This document shows positions 17,937 to 27,982 of a stretch of DNA of 64,000 nucleotides, piece by piece. The notes under the pieces were generated by a model. It did not search any database. It saw only the letters and a list, made by a program, of their open reading frames with translations, and was not told the DNA's origin. Source of the DNA: Pseudomonas viridiflava (GTDB lineage: Bacteria; Pseudomonadota; Gammaproteobacteria; Pseudomonadales; Pseudomonadaceae); the NCBI RefSeq assembly GCF_900583165.1, contig NZ_UTKY01000001.1, positions 1-64,000 on the forward strand. The letters are read 5' to 3'. Position 1 is the first letter of the stretch. Each line of letters starts with the position of its first letter. A program made the position numbers and the translations under genes.

Positions 17937-18890
17937 ATGTCTGTGTTCACCCCCCTGGCTCGGCCCGAGCTGGAAACCTTTCTCGCCCCTTACGGGCTCG
18001 GCCGCCTGCTTGATTTCCAGGGAATTGCCGCCGGTAGCGAAAACACCAATTTCTTTATCAGCCTGGAACAGGGCGAATTCGTCCTGACCCTGGTTGAACG
18101 CGGCCCGGTCGCCGAAATGCCGTTCTTTATCGAACTGCTCGACGTGCTCCACGATGCCGACCTGCCCGTGCCTTACGCCCTGCGCACCACCGATGGCGTG
18201 GCCCTGCGCGAACTCAAAGGTAAACCGGCGCTGCTGCAACCGCGCCTGGCCGGCAAGCACATCAAGGATGCCAACGCTCAGCATTGCGCCCAGGTCGGCG
18301 ACCTGCTTGGCCATCTGCACCTGGCAACCCAGGGCGAGAAAGTGCTGGAGCGCAAGACCGATCGCGGCCTGGACTGGATGCTCAGTGAAGGTGCACAGCT
18401 GATTTCGCACTTGGATCAGGCGCCACAACGCCTGCTGCAAGATGCATTGGACGAAATCGAGGCCCACAAGGCTCTGATCCTCGCCTTGCCCCGCGCTAAC
18501 CTTCACGCCGATCTGTTTCGCGATAATGCGATGTTTGAAGGCACCCACCTGACAGGCCTGATCGACTTCTACAACGCCTGCTCCGGCCCGATGCTGTATG
18601 ACGTGGCGATCGCCCTGAATGACTGGTGTTCGGATGAAGACGGCGTGATCGATGGGCAACGCGCCCGGGCATTGCTGGGCGCCTATGCGGGGCTGCGGCC
18701 GTTTACTGCGAAAGAAGCCGAACTGTGGCCGACCATGTTGCGCGTGGCCTGTGTGCGGTTTTGGCTTTCACGGCTGATCGCGGCTGAGTCGTTTGCCGGG
18801 CAAGACGTGTTGATTCATGACCCAGCCGAGTTCGAGCACCGCTTGGCGCAACGCCAGCAGGTCACGATCCAACTGCCGTTCGCACTCTAA
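17937..18890 (+). CDS. thrB: Homoserine kinase (aminoglycoside phosphotransferase fold)
   Basis: A 317-residue enzyme that phosphorylates homoserine on the path to threonine. It belongs to the ThrB type with an APH/choline-kinase fold, not the GHMP type of E. coli. Catalytic motifs are NLHADLFRDN (about 187-196) and the DFG-like LIDFYNAC (about 205-212). Length matches other Pseudomonas ThrB proteins. A REP pair follows directly. Confidence 0.93.
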   Translation: MSVFTPLARPELETFLAPYGLGRLLDFQGIAAGSENTNFFISLEQGEFVLTLVERGPVAEMPFFIELLDVLHDADLPVPYALRTTDGVALRELKGKPALLQPRLAGKHIKDANAQHCAQVGDLLGHLHLATQGEKVLERKTDRGLDWMLSEGAQLISHLDQAPQRLLQDALDEIEAHKALILALPRANLHADLFRDNAMFEGTHLTGLIDFYNACSGPMLYDVAIALNDWCSDEDGVIDGQRARALLGAYAGLRPFTAKEAELWPTMLRVACVRFWLSRLIAAESFAGQDVLIHDPAEFEHRLAQRQQVTIQLPFAL

Positions 18891-18907
18891 AAGACAATCG
18901 GGATTAA

Positions 18908-19001
18908 AATGTGGGAAGGGGCTTGCCCCCGATGGCAGTGGGTCAGTCAATGCATGTGCTGGCTGATCCACCGCTATCGGGGGCAAGCCCCTCCCACATT
19001 T
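18908..19001. repeat. REP doublet (inverted pair)
   Basis: AATGTGGGAAGGGGCTTGCC at the left and its inverted copy ending CCCCTCCCACATT at the right flank about 40 bases. The pair can fold into one long hairpin (REPIN type) between the convergent ends of thrB and znuA. Confidence 0.88.
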
Positions 19002-19016
19002 GAACTTCACTGGGTT

Positions 19017-19937
19017 TTAGAGTGATTCCAGGCAGCCGGCCAAGTCATTCCCCAACTTCTCCAGAACCTGCTCATACCCCTGAGCCGTGGCTGGCGTGTA
19101 CCCACCCAACGCATCCAACTCCGCCAACTTCACCGGCAGACCCGCCACCAGAGTCTCGGCCAAACGCGGACGCAACGGCGGCTCACTGAATACACAAGTC
19201 TTACCCACTGCCTGCAACCGCGTACGCATCGCCGCCACGTGCTGGGCGCCCGGCTGCACTTCAGCGGCAACGCTGAACACGCCGGCATGCTTGAGGCCGT
19301 AGGCATCTTCAAAGTAATCAAACGCTTCGTGGAACACGAAGTAGGGCTTGTCGCCCACGGTTGCCAGGCGAGCTTTCAAACGGGCATCCAACGCATCAAG
19401 ACGCGCAATGAACGCCTTTACGTTGCCCTGATACTTTGCAGCATTGGTCGGGTCGGCAGTGCTGAGGTCGGACGCCATGCGCGTGGCAATCACTCGGGCA
19501 TTTACCGTGGACAGCCACAAGTGCGCATCCACGCTGCCTGGGCGGTGATCGTGGTCGTGCTCGTCAGCATCGTCGGCGTGAGAGTGGCTATCTTCGCCGA
19601 AACGGCGCAGTTTCATGCCCGGAAGGTCCTGAACGGCTACCGTCGGCAAGCTGCGCCCCTTGAGCACGCGAGGCAGGAAAGTCTCCATATCCGGGCCGAT
19701 CCAATACAGCAGGTCGACAGACTGCACACGCCGTACGTCGGATGGTCGCAATGCGTAGTTATGCGGCGACGCACCCGGTGGCAACAGCACCTCCGGCACT
19801 GCGACACCGTCCTGCACAGCCGCGGCGATCAGCTGCAATGGCTTGATGCTGGTCAGCACCTTGACCTCGGCCTGAGCGGCACCCGCGATGAACAAACTGG
19901 TGATGAAAACGACAAAAACGGGAAAAAGTCGGGACAC
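19017..19937 (-). CDS. znuA: Zinc ABC transporter, substrate-binding protein ZnuA
   Basis: A periplasmic zinc-binding protein of about 306 residues with a signal peptide ending AGAAQA. It has the cluster A-1 fold with zinc-site histidines in PPGASPHNYALRPSD and VFHEAFDYFE, and a His/Asp-rich loop (SHSHADDADEHDHDH) typical of zinc-specific members. The start is ambiguous: GTG at 19937 (giving VSRLFPVF, with GAGTGG upstream) is preferred over GTG at 19946. It is divergent from zur with a candidate Zur box between them. Confidence 0.93.
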   Translation of the reverse strand: MSRLFPVFVVFITSLFIAGAAQAEVKVLTSIKPLQLIAAAVQDGVAVPEVLLPPGASPHNYALRPSDVRRVQSVDLLYWIGPDMETFLPRVLKGRSLPTVAVQDLPGMKLRRFGEDSHSHADDADEHDHDHRPGSVDAHLWLSTVNARVIATRMASDLSTADPTNAAKYQGNVKAFIARLDALDARLKARLATVGDKPYFVFHEAFDYFEDAYGLKHAGVFSVAAEVQPGAQHVAAMRTRLQAVGKTCVFSEPPLRPRLAETLVAGLPVKLAELDALGGYTPATAQGYEQVLEKLGNDLAGCLESL

Positions 19938-19964
19938 GATGACCACTCAATGGCGTAGGAACGG

Positions 19965-19977
19965 GTAACATAATAAC
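19965..19977. promoter_or_regulatory. Candidate Zur box between znuA and zur
   Basis: GTAACATAATAAC is an A+T-rich partial dyad in the 67-base space between divergent znuA and zur. Zur operators are of this kind (GTTAT-centred dyads), and this location would control both znuA and zur-znuCB. The match is judged by eye. Confidence 0.45.
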
Positions 19978-20004
19978 GTCTCTATCAAATATCTGTCGCC
20001 GCTC

Positions 20005-20487
20005 ATGCCTAAAACACCGCTTGCCAGCCGTCCCCACGACCACTCTCACTGCGTGCACACTGCGCTGTCGGAGGCCGACACCCTGTGCGCACAGAAGGGT
20101 TTGCGCCTGACCGCCTTGCGCCGCCGCGTGCTGGAGCTGGTGTGGCAGAGCCATAAGCCGTTGGGTGCCTATGACATTCTTGGCGTGCTCAGCGAGCAAG
20201 ACGGCCGCCGCGCCGCGCCGCCAACGGTGTACCGCGCGCTGGACTTCCTGCTGGAAAACGGTCTGGTGCACCGCATCGCCTCGCTCAACGCCTTTGTCGG
20301 CTGCAACCACCCGGAACACGCGCACCAAGGTCAGTTTCTGATCTGCCGCGAATGCCACGCCGCCATCGAACTTGAACAAAAAATCATCAGCGACGCCATT
20401 ATCAAAAGCGCCGCCGACGTCGGCTTCACGGTCGAAGGGCAAACGGTCGAAGTGGTTGGCCTGTGCTCCGGTTGCCAGGGGGCTTGA
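20005..20487 (+). CDS. zur: Zinc uptake regulator Zur (Fur family)
   Basis: A 160-residue Fur-family repressor that shuts off zinc uptake when zinc is plentiful. The winged-helix part (about 25-95) contains [15 protein letters not shown] and [20 protein letters not shown]. Metal sites include the N-terminal [29 protein letters not shown] and the C-terminal CSGC. Its stop overlaps the znuC start (TGATG), so the regulator is cotranscribed with the transporter it controls. Confidence 0.93.
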   Translation: MPKTPLASRPHDHSHCVHTALSEADTLCAQKGLRLTALRRRVLELVWQSHKPLGAYDILGVLSEQDGRRAAPPTVYRALDFLLENGLVHRIASLNAFVGCNHPEHAHQGQFLICRECHAAIELEQKIISDAIIKSAADVGFTVEGQTVEVVGLCSGCQGA

Positions 20488-21272
20488 TGAGCAACGCGTT
20501 AATCCGCCTGGAGCAGGTCGGGGTCACGTTCGCCGGGCAAGCCGTGCTGGATAACATCGCGCTGAGCGTGGAGCCGGGGCAGATCGTGACCCTGATCGGC
20601 CCCAACGGCGCTGGCAAAACCACACTGGTGCGCGCCGTGCTCGGCCTGCTCAAACCCGACAGCGGCAGTGTGTGGCGCAAGCCCAAGCTGCGCGTTGGCT
20701 ACATGCCGCAAAAACTGCACGTCGACCCCACACTGCCGCTGTCGGTGCTGCGCTTTCTGCGCCTGGTGCCCGGTGTAGACCGCGCTCGCGCCCAGGCTGC
20801 GCTCAAGGAAGTCGGCGCCGAGCAGGTGATCGACAGCCCGGTGCAAAGCATCTCTGGCGGCGAAATGCAGCGCGTCTTGCTGGCCCGCGCCCTGTTACGC
20901 GAACCGGAACTGCTGGTGTTGGATGAGCCTGTGCAAGGTGTTGACGTCGCCGGCCAAGCCGAGCTCTACAGCCTGATTACCCGCCTGCGCGACCGCCACG
21001 GCTGCGGCGTGCTGATGGTCTCTCACGACTTACACCTGGTCATGAGCACCACCGACCAAGTGGTGTGCCTGAACCGCCACGTATGCTGTTCCGGCCATCC
21101 GGAACAGGTCAGCGGCGACCCGGCGTTCGTCGAGTTGTTCGGCAAGAACGCCCAAAGCCTGGCGATCTACCACCACCATCACGACCACGCCCATGACCTG
21201 CATGGCGAAGTCGTCAATGATGCCGCTGTACCCCATACCCACGTTCACGGAGATAGCTGCAAGCATGGCTGA
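20487..21272 (+). CDS. znuC: Zinc ABC transporter ATPase ZnuC
   Basis: A 261-residue ABC ATPase. Walker A is GPNGAGKTT, the signature is [14 protein letters not shown], Walker B is [10 protein letters not shown], and the switch histidine is in VSHDLH. The C-terminus is His-rich ([12 protein letters not shown]), as in other ZnuC proteins. The ATG overlaps the zur stop and the end overlaps znuB by eight bases, indicating translational coupling. Confidence 0.94.
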   Translation: MSNALIRLEQVGVTFAGQAVLDNIALSVEPGQIVTLIGPNGAGKTTLVRAVLGLLKPDSGSVWRKPKLRVGYMPQKLHVDPTLPLSVLRFLRLVPGVDRARAQAALKEVGAEQVIDSPVQSISGGEMQRVLLARALLREPELLVLDEPVQGVDVAGQAELYSLITRLRDRHGCGVLMVSHDLHLVMSTTDQVVCLNRHVCCSGHPEQVSGDPAFVELFGKNAQSLAIYHHHHDHAHDLHGEVVNDAAVPHTHVHGDSCKHG

Positions 21273-22053
21273 TTTTCTGCTCTACGCCCTGCTGGCAGGC
21301 TTGGCTTTGGCGCTGGTAGCGGGCCCATTGGGTTCGTTCGTGGTCTGGCGACGCATGGCCTATTTCGGCGACACCTTGTCCCACGCTGCGCTCTTGGGCG
21401 TGGCCATGGGCTTCTTGCTGGACGTCAGCCCGACCATCGCCGTGACCGTGGGCTGCCTGCTACTGGCGGTGCTGCTGGTGACCCTGCAACAACGCCAGCC
21501 GCTGGCGTCCGACACCCTGCTCGGCATCCTGGCGCCCAGCACCTTATCCCTGGGCTTGGTGGTGCTGAGCTTTATGCATGAAGTGCGCATCGACCTGATG
21601 GCCTATCTGTTCGGGGATTTGCTGGCGATCAGCCCCACCGACCTGGCCTGGATACTCGGCGGCAGTGCGGCCGTATTGGCGTTGCTGATTGCCCTGTGGC
21701 GCCCGCTATTGGCAATTACGGTGCACGAAGAACTCGCCAGGGTCGAAGGCCTGCCCGTTCCGGCGCTGCGCATGACCCTGATGCTGTTGATCGCGGTGGT
21801 GATTGCTGTCGCGATGAAGATTGTCGGCGTATTGTTGATCACGTCGCTGCTGATCATTCCCGCAGCCGCCGCCCAGCGCCATGCCCGCTCACCGGAGCAA
21901 ATGGCGATCGGCGCGAGTCTTTTGGGGATGCTTGCAGTGTGCGGGGGCCTGGCGCTGTCCTGGTTCAAGGACACCCCGGCCGGGCCATCGATTGTGGTCT
22001 CGGCCGCCGCCCTGTTTCTGCTGAGTTTTGTCCTGCCCCGTCGAGGGGTGTAG
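21265..22053 (+). CDS. znuB: Zinc ABC transporter permease ZnuB
   Basis: A 262-residue inner-membrane permease of the ABC-3 family, with the early [20 protein letters not shown] segment characteristic of zinc/manganese permeases and seven to eight hydrophobic helices. It forms the transport channel with ZnuC and receives zinc from ZnuA. The ATG at 21265 gives [10 protein letters not shown]; the longer frame upstream overlaps znuC completely and is not used. Confidence 0.93.
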   Translation: MADFLLYALLAGLALALVAGPLGSFVVWRRMAYFGDTLSHAALLGVAMGFLLDVSPTIAVTVGCLLLAVLLVTLQQRQPLASDTLLGILAPSTLSLGLVVLSFMHEVRIDLMAYLFGDLLAISPTDLAWILGGSAAVLALLIALWRPLLAITVHEELARVEGLPVPALRMTLMLLIAVVIAVAMKIVGVLLITSLLIIPAAAAQRHARSPEQMAIGASLLGMLAVCGGLALSWFKDTPAGPSIVVSAAALFLLSFVLPRRGV

Positions 22054-22090
22054 ACTTGCTCGCTTTTTGCGCAAATAGAGAGTCGCAGGA

Positions 22091-22810
22091 ATGAAGCCGT
22101 TCACCTCCCGTTATCTGCTCCTTGCCGCATTTTCCCTGCTGCTGGGCGCCTGTCAAAGCACACCGCCCGCTGCCCCCCAGGCCCTGGACGCTCGGGCTGC
22201 GGCCATCGCGCAGCTGGAACAAAACCTGGCCAGCAGTGAGTTGGCCACCGCCGAAGACCAGCTTGCGGCATTGCAGGCCCAGTCGCCCAACGACCCGGCG
22301 CTTGAGCCGTACCAGCGCCAGTTGGCCGAAGCCTATCTGCAGCGCAGCCAGATCGTGCTGCAAAAAGGTGACGTCAACGCCGCAGCCACCGCCTTAAGCC
22401 GTGCGCGGGCGCTGATGCCCAAGGCGCCAGCACTGACCGGTGGCGTTAACAGCGCCATCAGCCATGCGCGCAAAGCCGAGCTGGATCAAGCCGAAGCGGC
22501 CCTGAAGGCTGCAGAAGCCAAGCCGGTGGCCAAGGTCATCGACCCGGCGGCTGAAAGCACCACCGTGGCGCTGAACCTAACCAATATCGAAGAATTGCGC
22601 CATCAGTTGGATGCGATTGCCACCGACGTGGTGAATTACCAGTGCGATGTGAGCATCCAGGCGCCGCGTACTGAGGATTACCCATGGCTGGCGACCTTGC
22701 TGACCAAGCGGGTAAAGCGGATTGATGCAGGGTACGACCTGAAGATTCACCGGCAGATCTTGAAGAAGATTCCGGCGCAGGTTGTTTTGATTCCGCGTAA
22801 GGCTGAGTAA
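22091..22810 (+). CDS. Hypothetical lipoprotein with repeat-like helices
   Basis: A 239-residue protein with a lipoprotein signal (LLLGACQST; lipid Cys at 20). The Ala/Gln/Leu-rich middle (about 30-150) looks like TPR-type helices: LAEAYLQRSQIVLQKGDVNAAATALSRARALMP. The C-terminal part (about 160-239) contains an NIEELRHQLDAIATDVVNYQCDV segment. I know no function. It follows znuB after 37 bases, as in other Pseudomonas, and may share its transcript. Confidence 0.75.
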   Translation: MKPFTSRYLLLAAFSLLLGACQSTPPAAPQALDARAAAIAQLEQNLASSELATAEDQLAALQAQSPNDPALEPYQRQLAEAYLQRSQIVLQKGDVNAAATALSRARALMPKAPALTGGVNSAISHARKAELDQAEAALKAAEAKPVAKVIDPAAESTTVALNLTNIEELRHQLDAIATDVVNYQCDVSIQAPRTEDYPWLATLLTKRVKRIDAGYDLKIHRQILKKIPAQVVLIPRKAE

Positions 22811-22811
22811 A

Positions 22812-22920
22812 GCCATCGGGGGCAAGTCGAATCGTCGCACCGCCCCTCCTACACTTTGAATGTATTCACAGATCAAAATGTGGGAGGGGCGGTGCGACGA
22901 TTCGACTTGCCCCCGATAGC
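22812..22920. repeat. REP doublet, variant with GACGATTCGACTTGCC insert, outward arrangement
   Basis: The two arms read GCCATCGGGGGCAAGTCGAA... and ...TTCGACTTGCCCCCGATAGC. Compared with the common REP, an extra GTCGAATCGTCGCACC segment sits between GGGCAA and the GCCCCTCC tail. The arms are inverted relative to the usual doublet, with the GTGGGAGG tails facing each other. The pair lies between convergent gene ends (lipoprotein and katE). Confidence 0.85.
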
Positions 22921-22941
22921 GATCTAACAAACAACCAAAGC

Positions 22942-25071
22942 TTAAGCCGGAATAGCTTTAGCTTTAGGCTCACGATCCCAAACCCGATGCTGCCCAATCG
23001 CGGCAAAGAACGCCTTGAACGCTTTCGCATCCGACCCCACGATCAGCCCCGCATCCGCCTCAAGCTTCAACAGATCCAGCAATGGCTTGGCGTCAGTGGC
23101 CACGGTAATGGCCTTCAAGTGCTTGTAAGCCTCAAGCAAGTAATGCAACGCCACACCATCCCCGCTTAACGCCTTCACCGACTCTTTACCGCCGGGCACG
23201 AACACCGCGTCAAACGCAATGGACGGCAAACCTTCCATCGACGCATCCACTGGCAGGCTCTTGCCATCTGCCGTGGTAACTGGCGCTGACGTAGGCCCCA
23301 GCAACTTGGCATGCGCACCTTCCGCTTCCAGCGCCTTCTTCAACGCCGCAATCGCCACGCCGTCTACGCCATTGGCTGCGAGGATCGCCACCTTACGGGT
23401 CTTGATATCCGCCGGCAGCAAGTTCGCCTGACTCAACGCAGGTGAGCGGGCCAACGAGGTCTCGCGCTCCTCCACCGTGCCTTTTTTCGGCACCGGCAGG
23501 CCCAGGTTCTGCGCCACGCGGGCGGCCAGATCCAAGTCGATATTGGCAAGAATCTCGTTGACCTGGCGGGCGCGAATAAACTCACGCTCGACCTTGCCCA
23601 GCTCAAAGCTATACGCCGCGATGATGTGCTCTTGCTCGTGCTTGCTCATGCTGCGAAAAAACAGACGCGCCTGCGAAAAGTGATCGCCGAACGATTCACT
23701 GCGCTCACGCACCTTATTGGCCTCAACACGCTCGTAGTACGACTCGAAACCACCGTCCTGCGCCGCAGGTGGAGTTTCTTTCGGCCAACCGCCATCGATC
23801 GAGTTGGGCTCATACGCAGCGCGGCCCTTATCGATCACGGTACGGTGCATGGCATCGCGCTGACCATTATGAAACGGCGCGACCGGCCGGTTGATCGGCA
23901 GCTCGTGGAAATTCGGGCCGCCTAAACGGCTGATTTGCGTGTCGGTGTAGGAAAACAGACGCCCCTGCAGCAGCGGGTCGTTAGAGAAGTCGATACCCGG
24001 CACGATATGCCCAGGACAGAACGCCACTTGCTCGACCTCGGCAAAGAAGTTATCCGGGTTACGGTTCAGCACCATCTTGCCCAGCGGCGTGATGGGCACC
24101 AGCTCCTCAGGAATCAGCTTGGTCGGGTCGAGAATGTCGAAGTCAAACGCGTGTTCCTTATCTTCAGGAATCACCTGCACGCCCAACTCCCACTCTGGGT
24201 AATCGCCAGTTTCGATGGATTCCCACAGGTCGCGACGGTGGTAGTCGGTATCTTTACCCGCGAGTTTCTGCGCTTCATCCCACACCAATGAGCAAGTACC
24301 GGCCGTAGGGCGCCAGTGGAACTTGACGAAATTGGAGACACCTTCGGCGTTGATAAAGCGAAAGGTGTGCACGCCAAAGCCCTGCATGCTGCGCAGGCTT
24401 TTAGGAATGGCGCGGTCAGACATGGCCCAGATCACCATGTGCGCCGATTCAGGTTGCAGTGAGACAAAATCCCAGAACGTATCGTGGGCTGAACCGCCCG
24501 TAGGAATTTCGTTATGCGGCTCAGGTTTTACCGCATGCACGAAGTCAGGAAACTTGATCGCGTCCTGAATGAAAAACACCGGCATGTTGTTGCCCACCAG
24601 GTCGAAGTTGCCTTCGTCGGTGAAGAACTTCACGGCAAACCCACGCACGTCACGCACGGTGTCGCCGGAGCCGCGTGGGCCCTGCACCGTGGAAAACCGC
24701 ACAAACACGGGCGTCTTATGCCCAGGGTCACGCAGGAAACCGGCCTTGGTCAGCGCCGAATGGTTTTCGTAGCTTTGGAAATAGCCATGGGCGCCGGTAC
24801 CACGGGCATGCACGATGCGCTCTGGAATACGTTCATGGTCAAAGTGCGTGATCTTTTCACGCATGATGAAATCTTCCAGCAGCGAAGGCCCGCGCGCGCC
24901 GACCTTCAAGCTGTTCTGGTTATCGGAGACTTTCACGCCTTGGTTGGTACGCAGGGCTTGGCCTGTGGCGTCCGACCGGAATTCCTCCAGCGCCTGCAGC
25001 TTGGCGTTGGTATTGCCACGGTCCAGGGTATCGGTACCCGCGAGTTCGCTCTTCGGCTGTTTCGTACTCAT
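22942..25071 (-). CDS. katE: Large-subunit catalase HPII
   Basis: A 709-residue monofunctional clade 2 haem catalase that decomposes hydrogen peroxide. The catalytic His is residue 88 ([11 protein letters not shown]) and the Asn lies in [14 protein letters not shown] (about 160-162). The haem-ligand Tyr is in [13 protein letters not shown]. The extra C-terminal flavodoxin/class I glutaminase-like domain (about 560-705, [14 protein letters not shown]) marks the large-subunit HPII type. No signal peptide is seen. An RpoS-like promoter element (CTACTTAA, near 25162-25169, minus strand) is possible. Confidence 0.95.
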   Translation of the reverse strand: MSTKQPKSELAGTDTLDRGNTNAKLQALEEFRSDATGQALRTNQGVKVSDNQNSLKVGARGPSLLEDFIMREKITHFDHERIPERIVHARGTGAHGYFQSYENHSALTKAGFLRDPGHKTPVFVRFSTVQGPRGSGDTVRDVRGFAVKFFTDEGNFDLVGNNMPVFFIQDAIKFPDFVHAVKPEPHNEIPTGGSAHDTFWDFVSLQPESAHMVIWAMSDRAIPKSLRSMQGFGVHTFRFINAEGVSNFVKFHWRPTAGTCSLVWDEAQKLAGKDTDYHRRDLWESIETGDYPEWELGVQVIPEDKEHAFDFDILDPTKLIPEELVPITPLGKMVLNRNPDNFFAEVEQVAFCPGHIVPGIDFSNDPLLQGRLFSYTDTQISRLGGPNFHELPINRPVAPFHNGQRDAMHRTVIDKGRAAYEPNSIDGGWPKETPPAAQDGGFESYYERVEANKVRERSESFGDHFSQARLFFRSMSKHEQEHIIAAYSFELGKVEREFIRARQVNEILANIDLDLAARVAQNLGLPVPKKGTVEERETSLARSPALSQANLLPADIKTRKVAILAANGVDGVAIAALKKALEAEGAHAKLLGPTSAPVTTADGKSLPVDASMEGLPSIAFDAVFVPGGKESVKALSGDGVALHYLLEAYKHLKAITVATDAKPLLDLLKLEADAGLIVGSDAKAFKAFFAAIGQHRVWDREPKAKAIPA

Positions 25072-25116
25072 CAGTCATAACTCCTTATTCAAAGTGGCCA
25101 GAGCGATCCCCGGCTC

Positions 25117-25149
25117 GTTTTGAGCAAAACCCCAGGCACGGCACCTGGG
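25117..25149 (-). promoter_or_regulatory. Two adjacent hairpins in the katE leader
   Basis: On the minus strand CCCAGG-N7-CCTGGG is followed by GTTTTG, then GTTTT-GAGC-AAAAC forms a second palindrome at 25117-25130. The first resembles a terminator or attenuator placed about 55 bases before the katE start. It could also end a transcript from elsewhere. Confidence 0.4.
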
Positions 25150-25337
25150 AAATCGAGTTGCTTAAGTAGTGACTGACGGGGTTTGGGCACGTTCCTTTTT
25201 TATGACCTTTGGTCTCGTTATTGCCAAATCGCTGGTTGAATGCGAAATAAATGCTAAGAAACGCTATACGGACAGGCTAAAATGCGCGCCCGGCTAACCG
25301 CTGATCCCTATTCCATGCGCCCCACAAGGTTCGCTAC

Positions 25338-26345
25338 GTGATCGAGTTTCATAACGTCCATAAAACCTACCGCGTCGCCGGTAAGGATATCCCCGCGCTG
25401 CACCCCACCAGCCTGACTGTCGAGAACGGCCAGGTGTTTGGCCTAATCGGCCATTCGGGTGCGGGCAAAAGCACCTTGCTGCGCCTGATCAATCGACTCG
25501 AAGAACCGAGCGGCGGCCAAATCAGCGTCGACGGCGAAGAGGTCACCGCCCTGGACGCCAACGGCCTGCGCCGTTTCCGCCAACAGGTCGGGATGATCTT
25601 CCAGCACTTCAACCTGCTGGCCTCCAAGACGGTCGCCGACAACGTGGCGCTGCCGCTGACCCTGGCCGGCGAGCTGTCGCGCAAGGACATCGACCTGCGC
25701 GTGGCCGAACTGCTCGCCCGCGTGGGCCTGTCGGATCATGCCAAGAAGTACCCGGCGCAGTTGTCGGGCGGCCAAAAGCAGCGCGTCGGCATCGCCCGCG
25801 CCCTGGCGACCAAGCCAAAGATCCTGCTGTGCGACGAAGCCACCAGCGCCCTCGACCCGCAGACCACCGCCTCGGTGCTGCAACTGTTGGCCGAGATCAA
25901 CCGCGAGCTCAAGCTGACCATCGTGCTGATCACCCATGAAATGGACGTGATCCGCCGTGTCTGCGACCAGGTGGCGGTGATGGACGCCGGCGTGATCGTC
26001 GAGCAAGGCTCAGTGGCCGATGTGTTCCTGCACCCCAAGCACCCGACCACCAAGCGCTTCGTGCAAGAGTCCGAACAGGTCGACGAAAACGAGCAACGCG
26101 ATGACTTCGCCCACGTGCCGGGCCGCATCGTGCGCCTGACATTCCAGGGCGAAGCGACCTACGCGCCATTGCTGGGCACCGTCGCCCGTGAAACAGGCGT
26201 GGACTACAGCATCCTCGCCGGTCGTATCGACCGCATCAAAGACATCCCTTACGGGCAACTGACCCTCGCCGTCACCGGTGGCGACATGGAAGCGGCCTTT
26301 GCCCGCTTCACCGCCGCTGACGTCCACATGGAGATCCTGCGCTAA
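25338..26345 (+). CDS. metN: Methionine ABC transporter ATPase MetN
   Basis: A 335-residue ABC ATPase energising methionine import. It has Walker [10 protein letters not shown], signature [15 protein letters not shown], Walker [13 protein letters not shown] and switch THEMD. A C-terminal NIL domain (about 265-335), the methionine-sensing regulatory part, is present. Translation starts at GTG 25338 with AAGG upstream. The stop overlaps the metI start by one base. Confidence 0.93.
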   Translation: MIEFHNVHKTYRVAGKDIPALHPTSLTVENGQVFGLIGHSGAGKSTLLRLINRLEEPSGGQISVDGEEVTALDANGLRRFRQQVGMIFQHFNLLASKTVADNVALPLTLAGELSRKDIDLRVAELLARVGLSDHAKKYPAQLSGGQKQRVGIARALATKPKILLCDEATSALDPQTTASVLQLLAEINRELKLTIVLITHEMDVIRRVCDQVAVMDAGVIVEQGSVADVFLHPKHPTTKRFVQESEQVDENEQRDDFAHVPGRIVRLTFQGEATYAPLLGTVARETGVDYSILAGRIDRIKDIPYGQLTLAVTGGDMEAAFARFTAADVHMEILR

Positions 26346-27019
26346 TGGAAGTCCTGATGAGTTTCTTCGCCAATATCGACTGGTCGGAAATCTGGCTGGC
26401 CACCGGCGACACCATGACCATGCTGTTCGGCTCACTGTTCTTCACTGTGGTGCTGGGCCTGCCATTGGGCGTGCTGCTGTTCCTGACCAGCCCGCGTCAG
26501 TTGTTCGAGCAAAAAGGCCTGTATGCGCTGCTGTCGCTGATCGTGAACATCTTGCGCTCGCTGCCGTTCATCATCCTGTTGATCGTGATGATCCCGTTTA
26601 CCGTACTGATCACCGGCACGTCGCTGGGCGTGGCGGGTGCGATTCCGCCGCTGGTCGTCGGTGCCACGCCGTTTTTTGCGCGCCTGGTAGAAACCGCGCT
26701 GCGGGAAGTGGACCGCGGCATCATCGAGGCCACCCAATCGATGGGCGCTACCACGCGCCAGATCATCACCAATGCGTTGCTGCCTGAAGCCCGCCCCGGC
26801 ATCTTCGCGGCGATCACGGTGACGGCGATTACACTGGTGTCCTACACGGCGATGGCCGGTGTAGTCGGCGCCGGTGGCCTGGGTGACCTGGCCATCCGTT
26901 TCGGTTACCAGCGTTTCCAGACCGACGTGATGGTGGTCACCGTGGTGATGCTGTTGATACTGGTGCAAATTCTGCAAACCGTCGGCGACAAGCTGGTGGT
27001 GCATTTTTCTCGAAAATAA
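26345..27019 (+). CDS. metI: Methionine ABC transporter permease MetI
   Basis: A 224-residue inner-membrane permease with five hydrophobic helices and the EAA loop (ETALREVDRGIIEATQSMGAT, about 116-136) that docks onto the ATPase. ATG 26345 overlaps the metN stop (TAATG); an in-frame ATG at 26357 (MSFFANIDW) is also possible. metQ starts 52 bases later. Confidence 0.92.
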   Translation: MEVLMSFFANIDWSEIWLATGDTMTMLFGSLFFTVVLGLPLGVLLFLTSPRQLFEQKGLYALLSLIVNILRSLPFIILLIVMIPFTVLITGTSLGVAGAIPPLVVGATPFFARLVETALREVDRGIIEATQSMGATTRQIITNALLPEARPGIFAAITVTAITLVSYTAMAGVVGAGGLGDLAIRFGYQRFQTDVMVVTVVMLLILVQILQTVGDKLVVHFSRK

Positions 27020-27070
27020 CGGCCATTGCCGGCCATAAGCCGGCGCATGCCCGAACAAGGAGCTTGTTGG

Positions 27071-27841
27071 ATGAAAAAACTACTGGTTGCTTTCGCCGCC
27101 GTTGCCGCGTTTTCCGCCCACGCCGAGACCCTCACGGTCGCCGCCTCGCCGGTGCCGCACGCAGAAATCCTGGAATTCGTGAAACCTGCCCTGGCCAAAG
27201 AAGGCGTGGACCTGCAAGTCAAAGTCTTCACCGACTACGTGCAGCCCAACGTACAGGTGGCTGAAAAGCGCCTGGACGCCAACTTTTTCCAGCACCAGCC
27301 TTACCTCGATGAATTCAACAAGGCCAAGGGCACTCACTTGGTAAGCGTCGGCGCTGTGCACCTGGAACCCCTGGGCGCTTACTCCAGCAAGTACAAGAAG
27401 CTGGACGAGCTGCCAAGCGGTGCCAACGTGGTGATCCCGAACGACGCCACCAACGGCGGCCGTGCGCTGTTGCTGCTGGCCAAAGCGGGCGTGATCACCT
27501 TGAAGGACCCGACCAATATTCTGTCGACCATCAAGGACATCACTGCCAACCCGAAAGGCCTGAAGTTCCGCGAACTAGAAGCCGCTACTCTGCCGCGCGT
27601 GCTGACCCAAGTCGACCTGGCGCTGATCAACACCAACTACGCCCTGGAAGCCAAGCTGGACCCGTCCAAGGACGCCCTGGTGATCGAAGGCAACGACTCG
27701 CCTTACGTGAACATCCTGGTGACCCGCGAAGACAACAAGGATTCGGACGCGGTGAAAAAGCTGGTTGCAGCCCTGCACACCCCTGAGGTTAAGAAATTCA
27801 TCGAAGAGAAGTACAAAGGCGCGATCAAGCCGGCGTTCTGA
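27071..27841 (+). CDS. metQ: Methionine-binding protein MetQ (NlpA family)
   Basis: A 256-residue periplasmic binding protein with a signal peptide ending AFSAHA. The NlpA-family core shows TVAASPVPHAEILEFVKPALAKEG at the start, the NVQVAEKRLDANFFQHQPYLDEF segment and IVIPND-type VIPNDATNGGRALLLL. There is no lipobox Cys, so it is soluble rather than lipid-anchored. AAGGAGC precedes the ATG. A REP pair follows. Confidence 0.92.
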   Translation: MKKLLVAFAAVAAFSAHAETLTVAASPVPHAEILEFVKPALAKEGVDLQVKVFTDYVQPNVQVAEKRLDANFFQHQPYLDEFNKAKGTHLVSVGAVHLEPLGAYSSKYKKLDELPSGANVVIPNDATNGGRALLLLAKAGVITLKDPTNILSTIKDITANPKGLKFRELEAATLPRVLTQVDLALINTNYALEAKLDPSKDALVIEGNDSPYVNILVTREDNKDSDAVKKLVAALHTPEVKKFIEEKYKGAIKPAF

Positions 27842-27873
27842 GCTGCCTCGATCTCCCAAACACTGGAGATCAA

Positions 27874-27964
27874 AATGTGGGAGGGGGCTTGCCCCCGATT
27901 GCAGTGGACCAGTCAAAATTTCTGTGACTGAAACACCGCTATCGGGGGCAAGCCCCCTCCCACA
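27874..27964. repeat. REP doublet (inverted pair)
   Basis: Arms AATGTGGGAGGGGGCTTGCC and its inverted copy ending CCCCCTCCCACAG flank a 40-base spacer between the convergent ends of metQ and the SCO gene. Standard arrangement. Confidence 0.9.
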
Positions 27965-27982
27965 GTTGTTTTGTGTGATTAG

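Noticed and set aside
18908..19001. REP doublets considered as CRISPR-like repeats
   Set aside because: They are inverted pairs scattered singly between genes, without regularly spaced direct repeats or cas genes.
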